NCBI GenBank assembly: GCA_000402655.1
Contig: AQSI01000002.1
Location: 43,218-107,217 of the forward strand
Length of the DNA stretch: 64,000 bases
Reading direction: 5' to 3'
Origin: Fidelibacterota bacterium SCGC AAA298-D23
GTDB lineage: Bacteria; Fidelibacterota; Marinisomatia; Marinisomatales; Marinisomataceae
The position numbers were made by a program, and so were the translations under genes. The notes below the pieces were generated by a model. It ran no database searches, had not been told where the DNA came from, and saw only the letters and a list, made by a program, of their open reading frames with translations. Positions 36,001 to 44,816 of the stretch are shown here, one piece after another. The stretch's first letter is position 1. Each line of letters opens with the position of its first letter.

Positions 36001-36721
36001 AACATCTGTATCGTTCAATGCTACAGTAAGTCCAGTAAATGATCCACCTTCAGACTTTGGTTCAGTTGGTGAATATTTAATTGGTAGTGGAGAGTATATA
36101 CCAGGTACTGATTTTAGAACATTATATATAACTCCAGAGAATGTTGCAGATTCAATCAGGTTTGAATGGGAACCATCGCAAGATGTCGATGGTGATGATG
36201 TTCAATATCGTATGATTGGATATCAAGGATTAGAGTTTTTATCAATGACCACATATACTTCTGATAATTTTAAAACATGGTCACTGGAAGATTTAATTGC
36301 TCAAACGGATACTATCAACGTAACAGAAGGTTCGTGGAACGTCATTGCAACCGATGGACAATCATTTAATATTGCTGCAGCTGTAGGAGGAAGATTAAGA
36401 GTTGATGGTAGACAGTTAATTCCAGATGTTCTTGAAATTAAACAAAGTTATCCAAATCCATTTACAAACTTTACTACTATAGAATATGATGTTCCTAGCG
36501 ATCAAAATGTTGTCATTAGAATATTTAATATCAGAGGACAAATTGTAAAAACACTTGTTGACGAAGATAAAAGTCCTGGCTACTACTCAATAGTTTGGGA
36601 TGGGACAAATGATAGCGGTGATGAAGTTAGTTCCGGAGTATATTTCTGTCAAATGTATACACCAAAAAATCCTAATGGCGGTCAATTTGTGAAAGCCAAA
36701 AAAATGGTAAAAATCAGATAG
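33002..36721 (+). CDS. Large secreted choice-of-anchor B protein with type IX-like sorting domain
   Basis: This 1239-residue protein has a signal peptide (1-21). Residues about 25-420 are FG-GAP/beta-propeller-like repeats (GDDFGYSLDISGDYLIIGSP). They include a His/Asp-rich loop near 250 (DHDHNDHNHK). The region from about 440 to 810 matches choice-of-anchor B/LVIVD-type beta-propeller sequences (GFAYAVGTSTCGGGLHIVDIS). Then come an Fn3-like domain (about 820-905), a cadherin-like segment, and a C-terminal FlgD-like/type IX sorting domain (from about 1142, KQSYPNPFTNFTTIEY). It is probably displayed at or released from the cell surface. No T9SS component genes are in this window. Confidence 0.75.
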   Translation: MKFKNLHKFILALIIISNTFAGTLGKSHSAELLSRGRSVPMSISNDTLVIAKTFSSLLPRTVDIYDVDKNASILTKVGELNSPNPMPGDDFGYSLDISGDYLIIGSPGHNDGHGAAYLFKRINDNWEIYTVFTNPVASENKGFPHKFGYSVNLSDNYLSISSPFYNDGLVYVYSLNSSNLRQSSKPIHSIDVRDLGDVEGCYAEGPNKFGFGISTSFNNGKLLIGSLKDYVHLVEFADGITLSTVIPNPIDHDHNDHNHKSDDSNTTTDYHKFGESVYVGDKNLYVAALNYDNGKGKVFVYPFQNNFAKTDVNAWTDPQELQPNDVLENSHFGYRFSEIDNEISISTFNQKTIYNYSLSSSESFELSGVISSDTQDNYFGRSVLITDEFLLAGDYYADQFHVYNNSNNNRTLNNSFSTASQIVSIRDKIECVNGLAGQFECNEIDLMSFMDKTEIGGSNSTSLNDIWGWTDPQTNKEYALVGMSNGTSFVDISNPENPIYLGRLPTQTNNSTWRDLKVYQNHVFIVSEASGHGMQVFDLTQLRNISSPTTFSNTAYYSGFGNAHNIFINEDTGFAYAVGTSTCGGGLHIVDISTPSIPSKSACVSDPNTGRNGTGYSHDVQCVVYNGPDNDYVGKEICFGSNETNVWIADLNTKSEDSSGAKTIGLGSYDNYYTHQGWLTEDHKYFIVNDELDENSNAYNNTRTLIWNVEDLSNPVIETTYLGPTPSIDHNNYIIGDKVYMSHYTSGLRVLDISNISSPTESAFFDVYPSNNNTSFDGTWSNYPYYPSGVIAVTGIDEGLFVVNPKGNVQGEAPTVTYEVPTEGSVTLAWELIGDSTTRMNIYRDIEEGFSPGSSNFLASVDYPGIEFTDSNLDSSIFYYYKLAIETNGQLGPYSTEIKVKPIVAPNQAPTIDVPADVEFFEDTQYNLSLTGISYGGDVNPQNITITASAENTDLFSEINILESSPDQLALIPNENQFGSSIITVTVKDDGGVLNGGIDSTSVSFNATVSPVNDPPSDFGSVGEYLIGSGEYIPGTDFRTLYITPENVADSIRFEWEPSQDVDGDDVQYRMIGYQGLEFLSMTTYTSDNFKTWSLEDLIAQTDTINVTEGSWNVIATDGQSFNIAAAVGGRLRVDGRQLIPDVLEIKQSYPNPFTNFTTIEYDVPSDQNVVIRIFNIRGQIVKTLVDEDKSPGYYSIVWDGTNDSGDEVSSGVYFCQMYTPKNPNGGQFVKAKKMVKIR

Positions 36722-36724
36722 TTC

Positions 36725-37339
36725 ATGAACCCCCTAAAGAACCTATATGAATGGGTATTATCTTGGGCTGAAAGTACATATGGCACCTTAGTATTATTTC
36801 TCGTTGCTTTTACAGAATCATCATTTTTTCCAGTACCAGCTGATCCATTACTAATGGCTTTATGCCTAGGAAAAGTTAAGAAATCGATGTATTACGTTTT
36901 TATGTGTACATTGGGCTCTGTTTTAGGTGGTGTATTTGGGTTTATTATAGGATATTTTTTATGGTACTCACCCAGCGGTGAATTGACTGGTATTGCAAAC
37001 TTCTTTTTTCGAGTAATCCCAGGATTTACACCTGAAGTATTTGATAATGTAGGCGCACAATATGATGCACATAACTTTTTAGTTATCTTTACTGCTGCTT
37101 TTACACCAATACCATATAAGGTTTTTTCAATTACTGCAGGAGTTTTTCAAATTAATCTACCAGTTTTTATCATTGCTTCAATACTTGGTAGAGGTGGCAG
37201 ATTTGTTATAATTGGGTTATTAATACGGTTTTTTGGCGAACCTATCAAAGCATTAATGGATAAGCATTTTAATACGTTTATAATAGTTTTAACTATTATA
37301 TTTGCGCTAAGTTATTTACTAATTGGATATTTATTTTAA
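36725..37339 (+). CDS. YqaA/DedA-like (VTT-domain) membrane protein
   Basis: This 204-residue protein has four to five membrane segments and the VTT-type features ESSFFPVPADPLLMALCLG and FTPIPYKVFSITAGVF. It belongs to the YqaA subgroup of the DedA superfamily, whose members are linked to lipid transport across the inner membrane. It begins four bases after the large secreted protein and overlaps the peptidase start by one base. Confidence 0.78.
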   Translation: MNPLKNLYEWVLSWAESTYGTLVLFLVAFTESSFFPVPADPLLMALCLGKVKKSMYYVFMCTLGSVLGGVFGFIIGYFLWYSPSGELTGIANFFFRVIPGFTPEVFDNVGAQYDAHNFLVIFTAAFTPIPYKVFSITAGVFQINLPVFIIASILGRGGRFVIIGLLIRFFGEPIKALMDKHFNTFIIVLTIIFALSYLLIGYLF

Positions 37340-37353
37340 TGAAAGGTTTAAAA

Positions 37354-38622
37354 ATGAAATTATTTACTTTTTTTATAATATTTTTGATTGGATGCTCTTC
37401 AACATCTATAAATTTTTTAGATTTTCAACCATCAGGAAAAACTGAATTTGATACAACTGTTGAAGATTTTAAATCTCGTGTGGGTTATTTAGCTTCAGAT
37501 AAGCTTGGAGGTAGAAGCGCTGGAAGTAAAGGTGATATCCTTGCAAGAGACTATATGGTTGATTTATTCAAAAAATATTCATCAGATGTTGCAATTCAAG
37601 AGTTTGAAGTAATTACCAACAGAAGAACAAAAGAAACAGCAATTACGTATAATGTTATTGGAGTTTTACCTGGAAATGATCCTTTTCTTAAAGAAGAGTT
37701 TGTTATTATAGGTGGTCATTATGATACAACTCCTAATCCACCTAAGGCTAGGAGATTATTTTTTGATAACATAAATAATGGTGCCGATGATAATGCCTCA
37801 GGTACAGCAATGGTCTTAGAGCTCTTTGAAAAATATGCAACAACAAAATCTCACAAAAGAAGTTTAATATTTATTCTTTTTGGTGGAGAAGAACTGGGTT
37901 TATTAGGTTCAAAATTTTACGCTGAGAATCCAACAGTAGATCTTAATAAAGTACAGTTAATGGTAAATCTTGATATGATTGGAAGATTGGATGAAGATAA
38001 AAATCTTTATCTAGGAGGTGTTCCAACAGCTTATGGATTAGATAAAGAAATTAAACCATATATTGAAAAAAGTAGTTTAAATGTTACTAGCTATCAACAT
38101 ACAGCAAGTGGTGTTAGAAGCTTATTTTCTCGATCAGATCATTATAATTTTTACAGAAAAGAGGTTCCTTCTCTTTTCTTTTTTACAGGTATTCACAAGG
38201 ATTATCATACTCCAAGAGATGAAGCAAATTTAGTCAATTATGAAGGTTTGAAACTTATTTCTGATTTAGCTGAGGAAGTTATTGATAATGCTGCAAATAA
38301 GGAGCAAAGGTTTGAATTTAGAGCATTGCCTAAGATTGAAGAGGAATCAGAAAAAACTCCGGCAAGAATGAAAGTTTCGCTTGGTATAATGCCAGATTAT
38401 GCACACCAAGGTTCAGGCTTAAAAATTGATTCAGTTATTGATAAAAGACCGGCAAAAAACGCTGGCATGAAAGACGGTGATATTGTTTTAAAAATTCAAG
38501 ATGTAGTAATTGACGATATTTATAAGTATATGGAGATACTTTCAAAAATAGAACCTGGAGCTAAAGTTCAAGCAACAATTCTTAGAAAGAATGAAGAATT
38601 AAATATTGATGTTCAGTTTTAG
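37354..38622 (+). CDS. M28-family zinc aminopeptidase lipoprotein with C-terminal PDZ domain
   Basis: The peptidase domain has the dizinc M28 motifs GGHYDTTPNPP, NGADDNASGT, GGEELGLLGS, NLDMIGR and DYHTPRDE. The C-terminal 90 residues are a PDZ domain (VSLGIMPDYAHQGSGLKIDS). The lipobox IGC places it at the envelope. I prefer the Met at 37354 (MKLFTFFII) for a proper signal; the in-frame ATG 37339 overlaps the previous stop and would add five residues. The likely function is extracytoplasmic peptide breakdown. Confidence 0.82.
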   Translation: MKLFTFFIIFLIGCSSTSINFLDFQPSGKTEFDTTVEDFKSRVGYLASDKLGGRSAGSKGDILARDYMVDLFKKYSSDVAIQEFEVITNRRTKETAITYNVIGVLPGNDPFLKEEFVIIGGHYDTTPNPPKARRLFFDNINNGADDNASGTAMVLELFEKYATTKSHKRSLIFILFGGEELGLLGSKFYAENPTVDLNKVQLMVNLDMIGRLDEDKNLYLGGVPTAYGLDKEIKPYIEKSSLNVTSYQHTASGVRSLFSRSDHYNFYRKEVPSLFFFTGIHKDYHTPRDEANLVNYEGLKLISDLAEEVIDNAANKEQRFEFRALPKIEEESEKTPARMKVSLGIMPDYAHQGSGLKIDSVIDKRPAKNAGMKDGDIVLKIQDVVIDDIYKYMEILSKIEPGAKVQATILRKNEELNIDVQF

Positions 38623-39640
38623 AATATTTGCATTAATTATTTTTTTATATGGTTGTGAGAATCAACTAAATATTCGTTTAGAAAATGTAACTCAACTTTC
38701 TTTCCAGGGTGATAATGGAGAAGCATATTTCAATGCCGATGATTCAAAAGTTATATTTCAATCTAAGAGAAATGGCAATGATTGCGATAAGTTGTATATC
38801 ATTGATATTGATGGTAATAATTTTTCAGAATTTCCGTTACAAGATGGAGCATTTACTTGTGCATATTTTTCATTAGATGATAAATATATTTTTTTCTCTT
38901 CAACAATGCATCTTGGAGAGGAATGTCCTGAAATTTATAAAGATCCAAATCCCAGAAAATATATTTGGCCGCTAAGAGATTACGAAATTTTTAGGTATTC
39001 CAATGAAGAATTGATACAATTAACAAATTTTCCAGGATATAATGCTGAAACCACAATTCACCCAACAGAAGAAAAAGTAATTTTCACATCATTGAGAAAT
39101 GGAGATATAAATCTTTTTGAAATGGATTATAATGGTGAAAATATTATTCAAATTACAACTGAATATGGCTATGATGGCGGGGCATTTTATTCTCCAGAAG
39201 GAGATAGAATTGTTTGGAGAGCATGGTATCCATCAACTGAAGAAGAAAAAGATAAGTGGAAAAATAACTTAACCAAAAAATTTATAGAATCTGTTCCGTT
39301 AGATATTTATGTAGCAAAAAGAGATGGTAGTAAAAAAGTACGTTTAACAAACAACGGAGCTACCAATTGGGCTCCATCTTGGCATCCTGATGGCAAACAT
39401 ATTGTTTTTTCATCAAATATGGATGATTGGAGGGAAGACTACAACGCTTATGGAAGTAATTTTGAAATATATATGATCAATATTGATAGCAGAAAATTAA
39501 TCAGACTTACTAATAACAAAACATTTGATTCGTTTCCTGTATTTTCAAAAAATGGTAAAAAATTAACTTTTTCTTCAAATAGAGATGCTAAAAATCCTAG
39601 AAACACCAATATTTTTATAGCTGATGTCGTGCATAAATAA
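38609..39640 (+). CDS. TolB-like/PD40 beta-propeller lipoprotein
   Basis: About 343 residues, with a signal ending in a lipobox (FLYGC). Repeated PD40 blades are present (NADDSKVIFQSKRNG, HPTEEKVIFTSLRNG, HPDGKHIVFSSNMD, SKNGKKLTFSSNRD), as in TolB. It lacks the TolB N-terminal domain, so it is a stand-alone propeller probably exposed in the periplasm. The ATG at 38609 overlaps the peptidase stop. Confidence 0.7.
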   Translation: MFSFRIFALIIFLYGCENQLNIRLENVTQLSFQGDNGEAYFNADDSKVIFQSKRNGNDCDKLYIIDIDGNNFSEFPLQDGAFTCAYFSLDDKYIFFSSTMHLGEECPEIYKDPNPRKYIWPLRDYEIFRYSNEELIQLTNFPGYNAETTIHPTEEKVIFTSLRNGDINLFEMDYNGENIIQITTEYGYDGGAFYSPEGDRIVWRAWYPSTEEEKDKWKNNLTKKFIESVPLDIYVAKRDGSKKVRLTNNGATNWAPSWHPDGKHIVFSSNMDDWREDYNAYGSNFEIYMINIDSRKLIRLTNNKTFDSFPVFSKNGKKLTFSSNRDAKNPRNTNIFIADVVHK

Positions 39641-39643
39641 TAT

Positions 39644-39666
39644 TTATTGAGATTAAATCTCAATAA
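39644..39666. promoter_or_regulatory. Perfect 23-bp palindromic operator, distal copy
   Basis: An 11-1-11 perfect inverted repeat (arms TTATTGAGATT and AATCTCAATAA) lies just upstream of a -35 element. The core TGAGATT-A-AATCTCA fits the 7-1-7 layout of Fur-family boxes and also the TGA-N9-TCA layout of iron-control elements. Confidence 0.75.
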
Positions 39667-39669
39667 TAC

Positions 39670-39698
39670 TTGTTTTTCAGTTTTTTTCTACTTATAAT
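39670..39698 (+). promoter_or_regulatory. Sigma70-type promoter of the TonB receptor gene
   Basis: TTGTTT (39670-39675) and TATAAT (39693-39698) are separated by 17 bases. Transcription would begin around 39705, inside the proximal operator. Confidence 0.7.
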
Positions 39699-39699
39699 T

Positions 39700-39716
39700 C
39701 TGAGACTTAATCTCAA
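39700..39716. promoter_or_regulatory. Proximal operator copy at the transcription start
   Basis: TGAGACTTAATCTCA repeats the distal operator with one arm mismatch, and its 3' arm plus flank (AATCTCAATAA) is identical to the distal copy. The centre-to-centre distance is 53 bases, close to five helical turns. Confidence 0.7.
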
Positions 39717-39729
39717 TAAAGGAGAAAAA

Positions 39730-41919
39730 ATGAGAAAACTTTTTTATATATTTTTATGTTTAAATATCGTTTTAGCAAATAATCCAAATGTTGTTGCAGA
39801 ATCAGATTCAACAAAACCTATTGTCTTGGACGCAGTAGAAGTTTTAGCAGAATCAAAAAGTATTACTGCAGGAATGTTTTTACGAAACGCTGAACCAAGC
39901 GATGTGGTAAGTAAATCTGAGTTAGATCAATTTCGATACACGGACATCCACCGTATCGTTGGAAGAATCCCTGGTGTATATATCTCAGAAGAAGATGGTT
40001 TAGGACTAAGACCTAATATTGGCTTAAGAGGTACTGGTTCATTAAGAATGGAAAAACTCAATGTTATGGAAGATGGTGTTTTAATTGCTCCAGCTCCATA
40101 TGCTTCACCTGCAGCTTATTATTCACCAACAGCAGGGAGAATGGAATCAATTGAAGTAAGAAAGGGATCAACACAGATTAAACATGGTCCTTTTACAACA
40201 GGTGGTTCTTTAAATTATATTTCTACACCAATTCCTTCTTCAAAACTTAACTCAGTATCATTAGATATTGGAAGTTTTGGAAAAACACTAATGCAAGTAA
40301 GAACTGGTGATGTGTTAGGTAATTTTGCTTACTTAATTGAGCTATATTCAGATAAAACAGATGGTTTCAAAGAGCTTGATGGCGGGGGAGATACTGGTTA
40401 TGGAAAAACTGATTTTATGACAAAGTTAAGATACAGTTTCAGTGAGTCACATGCTTTAGAGTTTAAATATTCTATGACTGATGAATTATCAGACGAAACG
40501 TATCTTGGATTAACAGATGCTGATTTTAGTGAGAATCCATTACGTAGATATAGAGCAACCGCTTTAGATGAAATGGACGCCGATCATTCACAAGTAATGC
40601 TTTCTTATGCAGCAAAACTCAATGACAACATGAGTTTAGCTGTTGTTGGATATAGTAATGATTTTGCCAGAAACTGGTATAAATTGAATAAGGTGAATGG
40701 TATGAGTTTAAGTTCTATTACTAAACCTACTGCTGATGGATGGAATGAATTTTACCTACTTATGAATGCTGAAAACAGTGCTGATGATGCTTACAGAATT
40801 AAAGCAAATAATAGAGAATATTATTCTTCAGGTATTCAAGCAGTGTTTAATGTATTAGCCGGAGATCACGACATTCAAGCTGGATTAAGAATTCATAGTG
40901 ACGAAATGGATAGATTCCAGTGGGAAGATCGTTATGGAATGCAAAGCGGTCAATTAGTAATGACTACTCAAGCAACTAAGGGTTCGGATTCCAATAGAAT
41001 TGATTCTGCTGAAGCAACCGCACTCTTTGTAGAGGATAGATTTACAACTGGTGCAATGACTATCACTGCTGGCGCTAGATATGAAGAAATCACAGTCAAA
41101 AGAGATGACTGGGGTAAAACTGATCCAGATAGATCTGAAATTCCTTCAAAAAGGGAGCATACAATTGATGTAGTTGTTCCAGGTATTGGCATAGAGTACG
41201 CAATTAATGAATCCCAAACGGTTTCTGTTGGTATTCATAAAGGTTTTGCTCCACCTGGACCTGGTACATCTGGGGTCACAGATAAAGCAGTGGATCCAGA
41301 GACGAGCATGAACACTGAAATTGGATTTAAATCAAATAAAGGTTTAAATAGTCTAGAGTTCACTTTATTTATGAATAGTTATGATAATCTTTTAGGAGCA
41401 GATACCGCTGCTTCTGGTGGTGGTTCTGACGATTTATTCAATGGCGGAGCCGTAGATATTTCAGGATTTGAGCTTTACTTAAGAAGAATACTTGTTGACA
41501 ACGGCAGAATTCAAATGCCATTAGAGTTAGCATGGACAAACACTAATTCTGAGTTTCAGGAATCATTTGATGGATTCTGGGGAGATGTATCAAAGGGAGA
41601 TGAATTACCATATCTTCCAGATACAATGATTGCATTAAATCTTGGATTAAATGTTGATAAAATATCTGCTAATATAAGTATGAAGAAGACATCAGAAATG
41701 AGAACAGTTGCTGGCTCTGGAAGTATTTCAGGTTCAAATGCAACTGATGAGTTAACCATTATTGATCTTGGATTAAGATACGCACTCCAAGACAATATTA
41801 GATTATCAGTTGGTATAAACAATTTCATGGATGATGATGGCGTTGTGTCAAGACGTCCTTACGGCGCAAGACCTACAATGCCACGTAGTTTCTCATTAGG
41901 AGTAGATTATACTTTTTAA
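39730..41919 (+). CDS. TonB-dependent outer-membrane receptor (FecA-like)
   Basis: I start at ATG 39730, which has an AAAGGAG site six bases upstream and a signal peptide (about 1-16). The 729-residue protein has a plug domain (IVGRIPGVYISEEDGLGLRP, then LNVMEDGVLIAPAPYASPAA), followed by a 22-strand barrel ending in Phe (FSLGVDYTF). The plug resembles ferric dicitrate receptors. The promoter lies between two copies of a metal-regulator-type palindrome, and an intrinsic terminator follows, so it is a monocistronic, tightly regulated unit. The substrate is probably an iron or other metal complex (inference). Confidence 0.85.
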   Translation: MRKLFYIFLCLNIVLANNPNVVAESDSTKPIVLDAVEVLAESKSITAGMFLRNAEPSDVVSKSELDQFRYTDIHRIVGRIPGVYISEEDGLGLRPNIGLRGTGSLRMEKLNVMEDGVLIAPAPYASPAAYYSPTAGRMESIEVRKGSTQIKHGPFTTGGSLNYISTPIPSSKLNSVSLDIGSFGKTLMQVRTGDVLGNFAYLIELYSDKTDGFKELDGGGDTGYGKTDFMTKLRYSFSESHALEFKYSMTDELSDETYLGLTDADFSENPLRRYRATALDEMDADHSQVMLSYAAKLNDNMSLAVVGYSNDFARNWYKLNKVNGMSLSSITKPTADGWNEFYLLMNAENSADDAYRIKANNREYYSSGIQAVFNVLAGDHDIQAGLRIHSDEMDRFQWEDRYGMQSGQLVMTTQATKGSDSNRIDSAEATALFVEDRFTTGAMTITAGARYEEITVKRDDWGKTDPDRSEIPSKREHTIDVVVPGIGIEYAINESQTVSVGIHKGFAPPGPGTSGVTDKAVDPETSMNTEIGFKSNKGLNSLEFTLFMNSYDNLLGADTAASGGGSDDLFNGGAVDISGFELYLRRILVDNGRIQMPLELAWTNTNSEFQESFDGFWGDVSKGDELPYLPDTMIALNLGLNVDKISANISMKKTSEMRTVAGSGSISGSNATDELTIIDLGLRYALQDNIRLSVGINNFMDDDGVVSRRPYGARPTMPRSFSLGVDYTF

Positions 41920-41963
41920 GGTTGTCTTCATTGCATTTTACTCTTAGGCCTTTTAAAGTAGCT

Positions 41964-42000
41964 GAACGCCCGACCCTCTGTCAATCGGGCGTTCTCTTTT
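41964..42000 (+). terminator. Rho-independent terminator after the TonB receptor gene
   Basis: A ten-base-pair stem GAACGCCCGA/TCGGGCGTTC with an 11-base loop is followed by TCTTTT. Its GC-rich stem stands out in this AT-rich sequence. Confidence 0.85.
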
Positions 42001-42076
42001 AAGGAACTTTTTTAAATTTTTTCAGTCAAATTATTAGTACATTTTTTATACTTTTTTACTTATAATTACATGCCTC

Positions 42077-44302
42077 ATGAATAAATTTTTAATTGTTATA
42101 ATACTTATCTCAACAATATTCAGTCAATCTTTCAAAGATTTAACTGAAAGACCAACTTACAATCCCATTAAAATTGAAAAACCTATAATATTTGATGGGG
42201 TAGTTGACAATCAAGAATGGTCAAAAGCGCAAATTGCAACAAATTTTAATGGTTCAGGTACTTTCCAAGGTCAACCATCAGATTTACGAACAGAAGCCAG
42301 ATTATTTTATGATGAAAAAAATATTTATGTAGGTTTTATAGCTTATGTTGACAAAGAAGATTTAAGATATAGTATTACTAAAAGAGATAATCTTGATGAA
42401 AAAGACGATAGAGTATGGATAAATATTGACGCATTTGACGATGAGGCATTGACTTATGGTATTGGAGTCAGTGCTGGAGGTGTTCAAATAGATGGTAGAG
42501 CAACCTATGGTTTTGATAAATCTCTTGATCTTATTTATGAATCAAAAGTATCAGTATTCGATGACAGATACGAAGCAGAGTTAATTATTCCTTTTTCCAG
42601 CCTTCGTTATTCTTTATCTCCAAAACAAACATGGAGAATTGATTTTGGGAGAGGATTCACGCTCTCAGATGAGCTTACAAGATATGTTTATTGGACTTCA
42701 AGAATTGATGGAATTGAGTGTCAAACCTGTCAATTAGCATTTCTTAAAGATATTCAACCTCCCAGGCAACAAAGAGGTGATTTTGAATTTATTCCATCTG
42801 TTGTTGCTGGACAATCTAATGACTTTATTTCAAATACATCTAATTCATCAGATGAAGCTTCATTATTTATGAAATTTCCTGTTTCTTCTGTTGATCTATT
42901 AGAAATAGCCCTTAATCCTGATTTTAGTCAAATAGAGTCTGATGATATTCAAAATGATGTAAACACTGTAAATGCACTATATTTCCAAGAAAAACGACCA
43001 TTCTTTAGTCAAGGAGCGGAGCTTTTTCAATTTTCACCCCAAAGAGGGTATATTAATTTATTTTATTCCAGAACTATTAATGATCCGTCAATTACTGCTA
43101 AGTATACTGGTAAAATAGGTCAAACTTCATACGGAATTATCAGTGCTCGTGATGAATCATCACCACTATTACTACCTTTTGAAGAAAATAGTACTGTGGT
43201 AACATTGGGAAAAAGTACTTCAAATATAATTCGAGCTAAAAGAATGATTGGTGGAAATGGTGGTTCTGTTGGAGCAATTTTAACTAATAGAATTTTTGAT
43301 AATGCTGGAGATATGACTACAGCTGGTCTGGACTTTCATTTACATCCAGGTAGCAATATTCATATAACATTACATGGAACAGCATCAATTCACAATGAAT
43401 CTGATAATTTAGAATACATATATGACTCAAGTTCTAATGATTATCCATCAACTTTTGATAATGGTAGATATACAAAGACTTTTGATGGAGAAAAAATAAC
43501 TGGTAACGCTCTTGGATTTGCTATTAATTATAGAGATAGAACGGATGATTATGGAGTTGTTTTAAGGTTGAGATCTCCAGGGTTTAGAACAAGTAATGGC
43601 TTCGAAAAAAATAATTCAACAAAATGGTTAAAGGCAGGAAGAGGAAAATCTGTTTACTATGAAAATCATCCAAAGCTTTTGAAAACAAATTATAATATTG
43701 AAACAATTTATAAAACCAATTACACTGGTGTAATTAAAAAACAAGAATTATCACTATCAACATCATCTGATTTTAAAAATGGTGATTTTTTTAAATTGAG
43801 TGGAGAAGTAGAAAAAGAGAACTTCAGAGGAATTCAATTTGATAATTTATATGAATTTGAATTTGGATATAGAAATCAAATAAATTCAAGTTTAAAAGTT
43901 TACAACGAATTACAATCAAGAAAAATCATTGTTAGAAACTTAGATAATCCTAGAAGTTCAGGTTTTTATCAAGTGAAATCCTATGTTGAATATAGAATAT
44001 CTGATAAATCTAATTTTGGAGTTGGAGTATCATATCAAAAAGCTGAAGATTTCTACGATGGTGTTTTATTGAATGCTCGCATAAATAATTCATTCAATTC
44101 AAAACTTACTTTGAGAACAAAAATCCAATATAGTGATTTTTCAAATTCGTGGTTTGTAGAACCAATGATTACTTATCAGCCAAATGCATTTAGTGCATTA
44201 TATTTTGGGGTAAATGATTTACTCAGAACGGAAGATGGTGTTATTTCAAACTTAACTGAAAGTAAGAGACAAATATTTATTAAATTTCAGTACTTAATTT
44301 AG
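42077..44302 (+). CDS. DUF5916 outer-membrane protein with N-terminal CBM9-like domain
   Basis: This 741-residue protein has a signal peptide (1-16). Residues about 25-220 are carbohydrate-binding family 9-like (IIFDGVVDNQEWSKA, ARLFYDEKNIYVGFIAY). The rest is a DUF5916-type beta-barrel region (FFSQGAELFQFSPQR) ending in strand-like repeats with a final aromatic stretch (FIKFQYLI). Such proteins are common in Bacteroidota relatives, often near M28/S9 peptidases and TonB receptors, as here. Function is unknown. TATAAT at about 42060 may be part of its promoter. Confidence 0.75.
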   Translation: MNKFLIVIILISTIFSQSFKDLTERPTYNPIKIEKPIIFDGVVDNQEWSKAQIATNFNGSGTFQGQPSDLRTEARLFYDEKNIYVGFIAYVDKEDLRYSITKRDNLDEKDDRVWINIDAFDDEALTYGIGVSAGGVQIDGRATYGFDKSLDLIYESKVSVFDDRYEAELIIPFSSLRYSLSPKQTWRIDFGRGFTLSDELTRYVYWTSRIDGIECQTCQLAFLKDIQPPRQQRGDFEFIPSVVAGQSNDFISNTSNSSDEASLFMKFPVSSVDLLEIALNPDFSQIESDDIQNDVNTVNALYFQEKRPFFSQGAELFQFSPQRGYINLFYSRTINDPSITAKYTGKIGQTSYGIISARDESSPLLLPFEENSTVVTLGKSTSNIIRAKRMIGGNGGSVGAILTNRIFDNAGDMTTAGLDFHLHPGSNIHITLHGTASIHNESDNLEYIYDSSSNDYPSTFDNGRYTKTFDGEKITGNALGFAINYRDRTDDYGVVLRLRSPGFRTSNGFEKNNSTKWLKAGRGKSVYYENHPKLLKTNYNIETIYKTNYTGVIKKQELSLSTSSDFKNGDFFKLSGEVEKENFRGIQFDNLYEFEFGYRNQINSSLKVYNELQSRKIIVRNLDNPRSSGFYQVKSYVEYRISDKSNFGVGVSYQKAEDFYDGVLLNARINNSFNSKLTLRTKIQYSDFSNSWFVEPMITYQPNAFSALYFGVNDLLRTEDGVISNLTESKRQIFIKFQYLI

Positions 44303-44316
44303 GAGTACAATAAAAT

Positions 44317-44772
44317 ATGAATAAAATAGTAATCATCGTTTCTAGCTTTTTGATGTATAGTTGTGTAGTACCAGTATCAATTGGTAATAAATCTATTGCA
44401 GAAGTTGAAGGCCAAAAAACTAATGAAACTAACACAGTTTATACAAAGAATGGAAAGACTATGGTTGCAATCAATTATATACTACCTCAAAGAGCAGGAC
44501 AATTTGAAATGCTTACTAAGACAATAATAATGCCTGCAATAAAAAGAGAAGATATTAATGTTTATAATAGTTTAAAATTTTTAGTTCCTGAAGAGCAAAA
44601 TGAAGACGGTAATTTAACATACATGTTTATCGCAGATCCCTACCTTGAAGAAAAGAGCTACGATATTTTTGAAATACTAATGGCTCAGTATGGTAGATCG
44701 AGAGCAGAGGAGTATTTTGATCGTTGGATTAGTTGTTTTGCATATGAGCAAGAAGTCATTTCTTTCAGATGA
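44317..44772 (+). CDS. Hypothetical lipoprotein
   Basis: This 151-residue protein has a signal ending at a lipobox-like Cys (FLMYSC). The central part (TMVAINYILPQRAGQFEMLTKTII) resembles a short alpha/beta antibiotic-biosynthesis-monooxygenase-like fold, but no active-site residues can be assigned. It lies 14 bases after the DUF5916 gene with a GGAG site. Family is not recognised. Confidence 0.5.
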   Translation: MNKIVIIVSSFLMYSCVVPVSIGNKSIAEVEGQKTNETNTVYTKNGKTMVAINYILPQRAGQFEMLTKTIIMPAIKREDINVYNSLKFLVPEEQNEDGNLTYMFIADPYLEEKSYDIFEILMAQYGRSRAEEYFDRWISCFAYEQEVISFR

Positions 44773-44816
44773 TAAAAACATATCTTTTTGACAGCTTCTA
44801 TATTAAATTTCTTTCA

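Noticed and set aside
39670..41919. TonB receptor start at 39670
   Set aside because: It lies upstream of the transcription start within the promoter; ATG 39730 has a strong ribosome site and a normal signal peptide.
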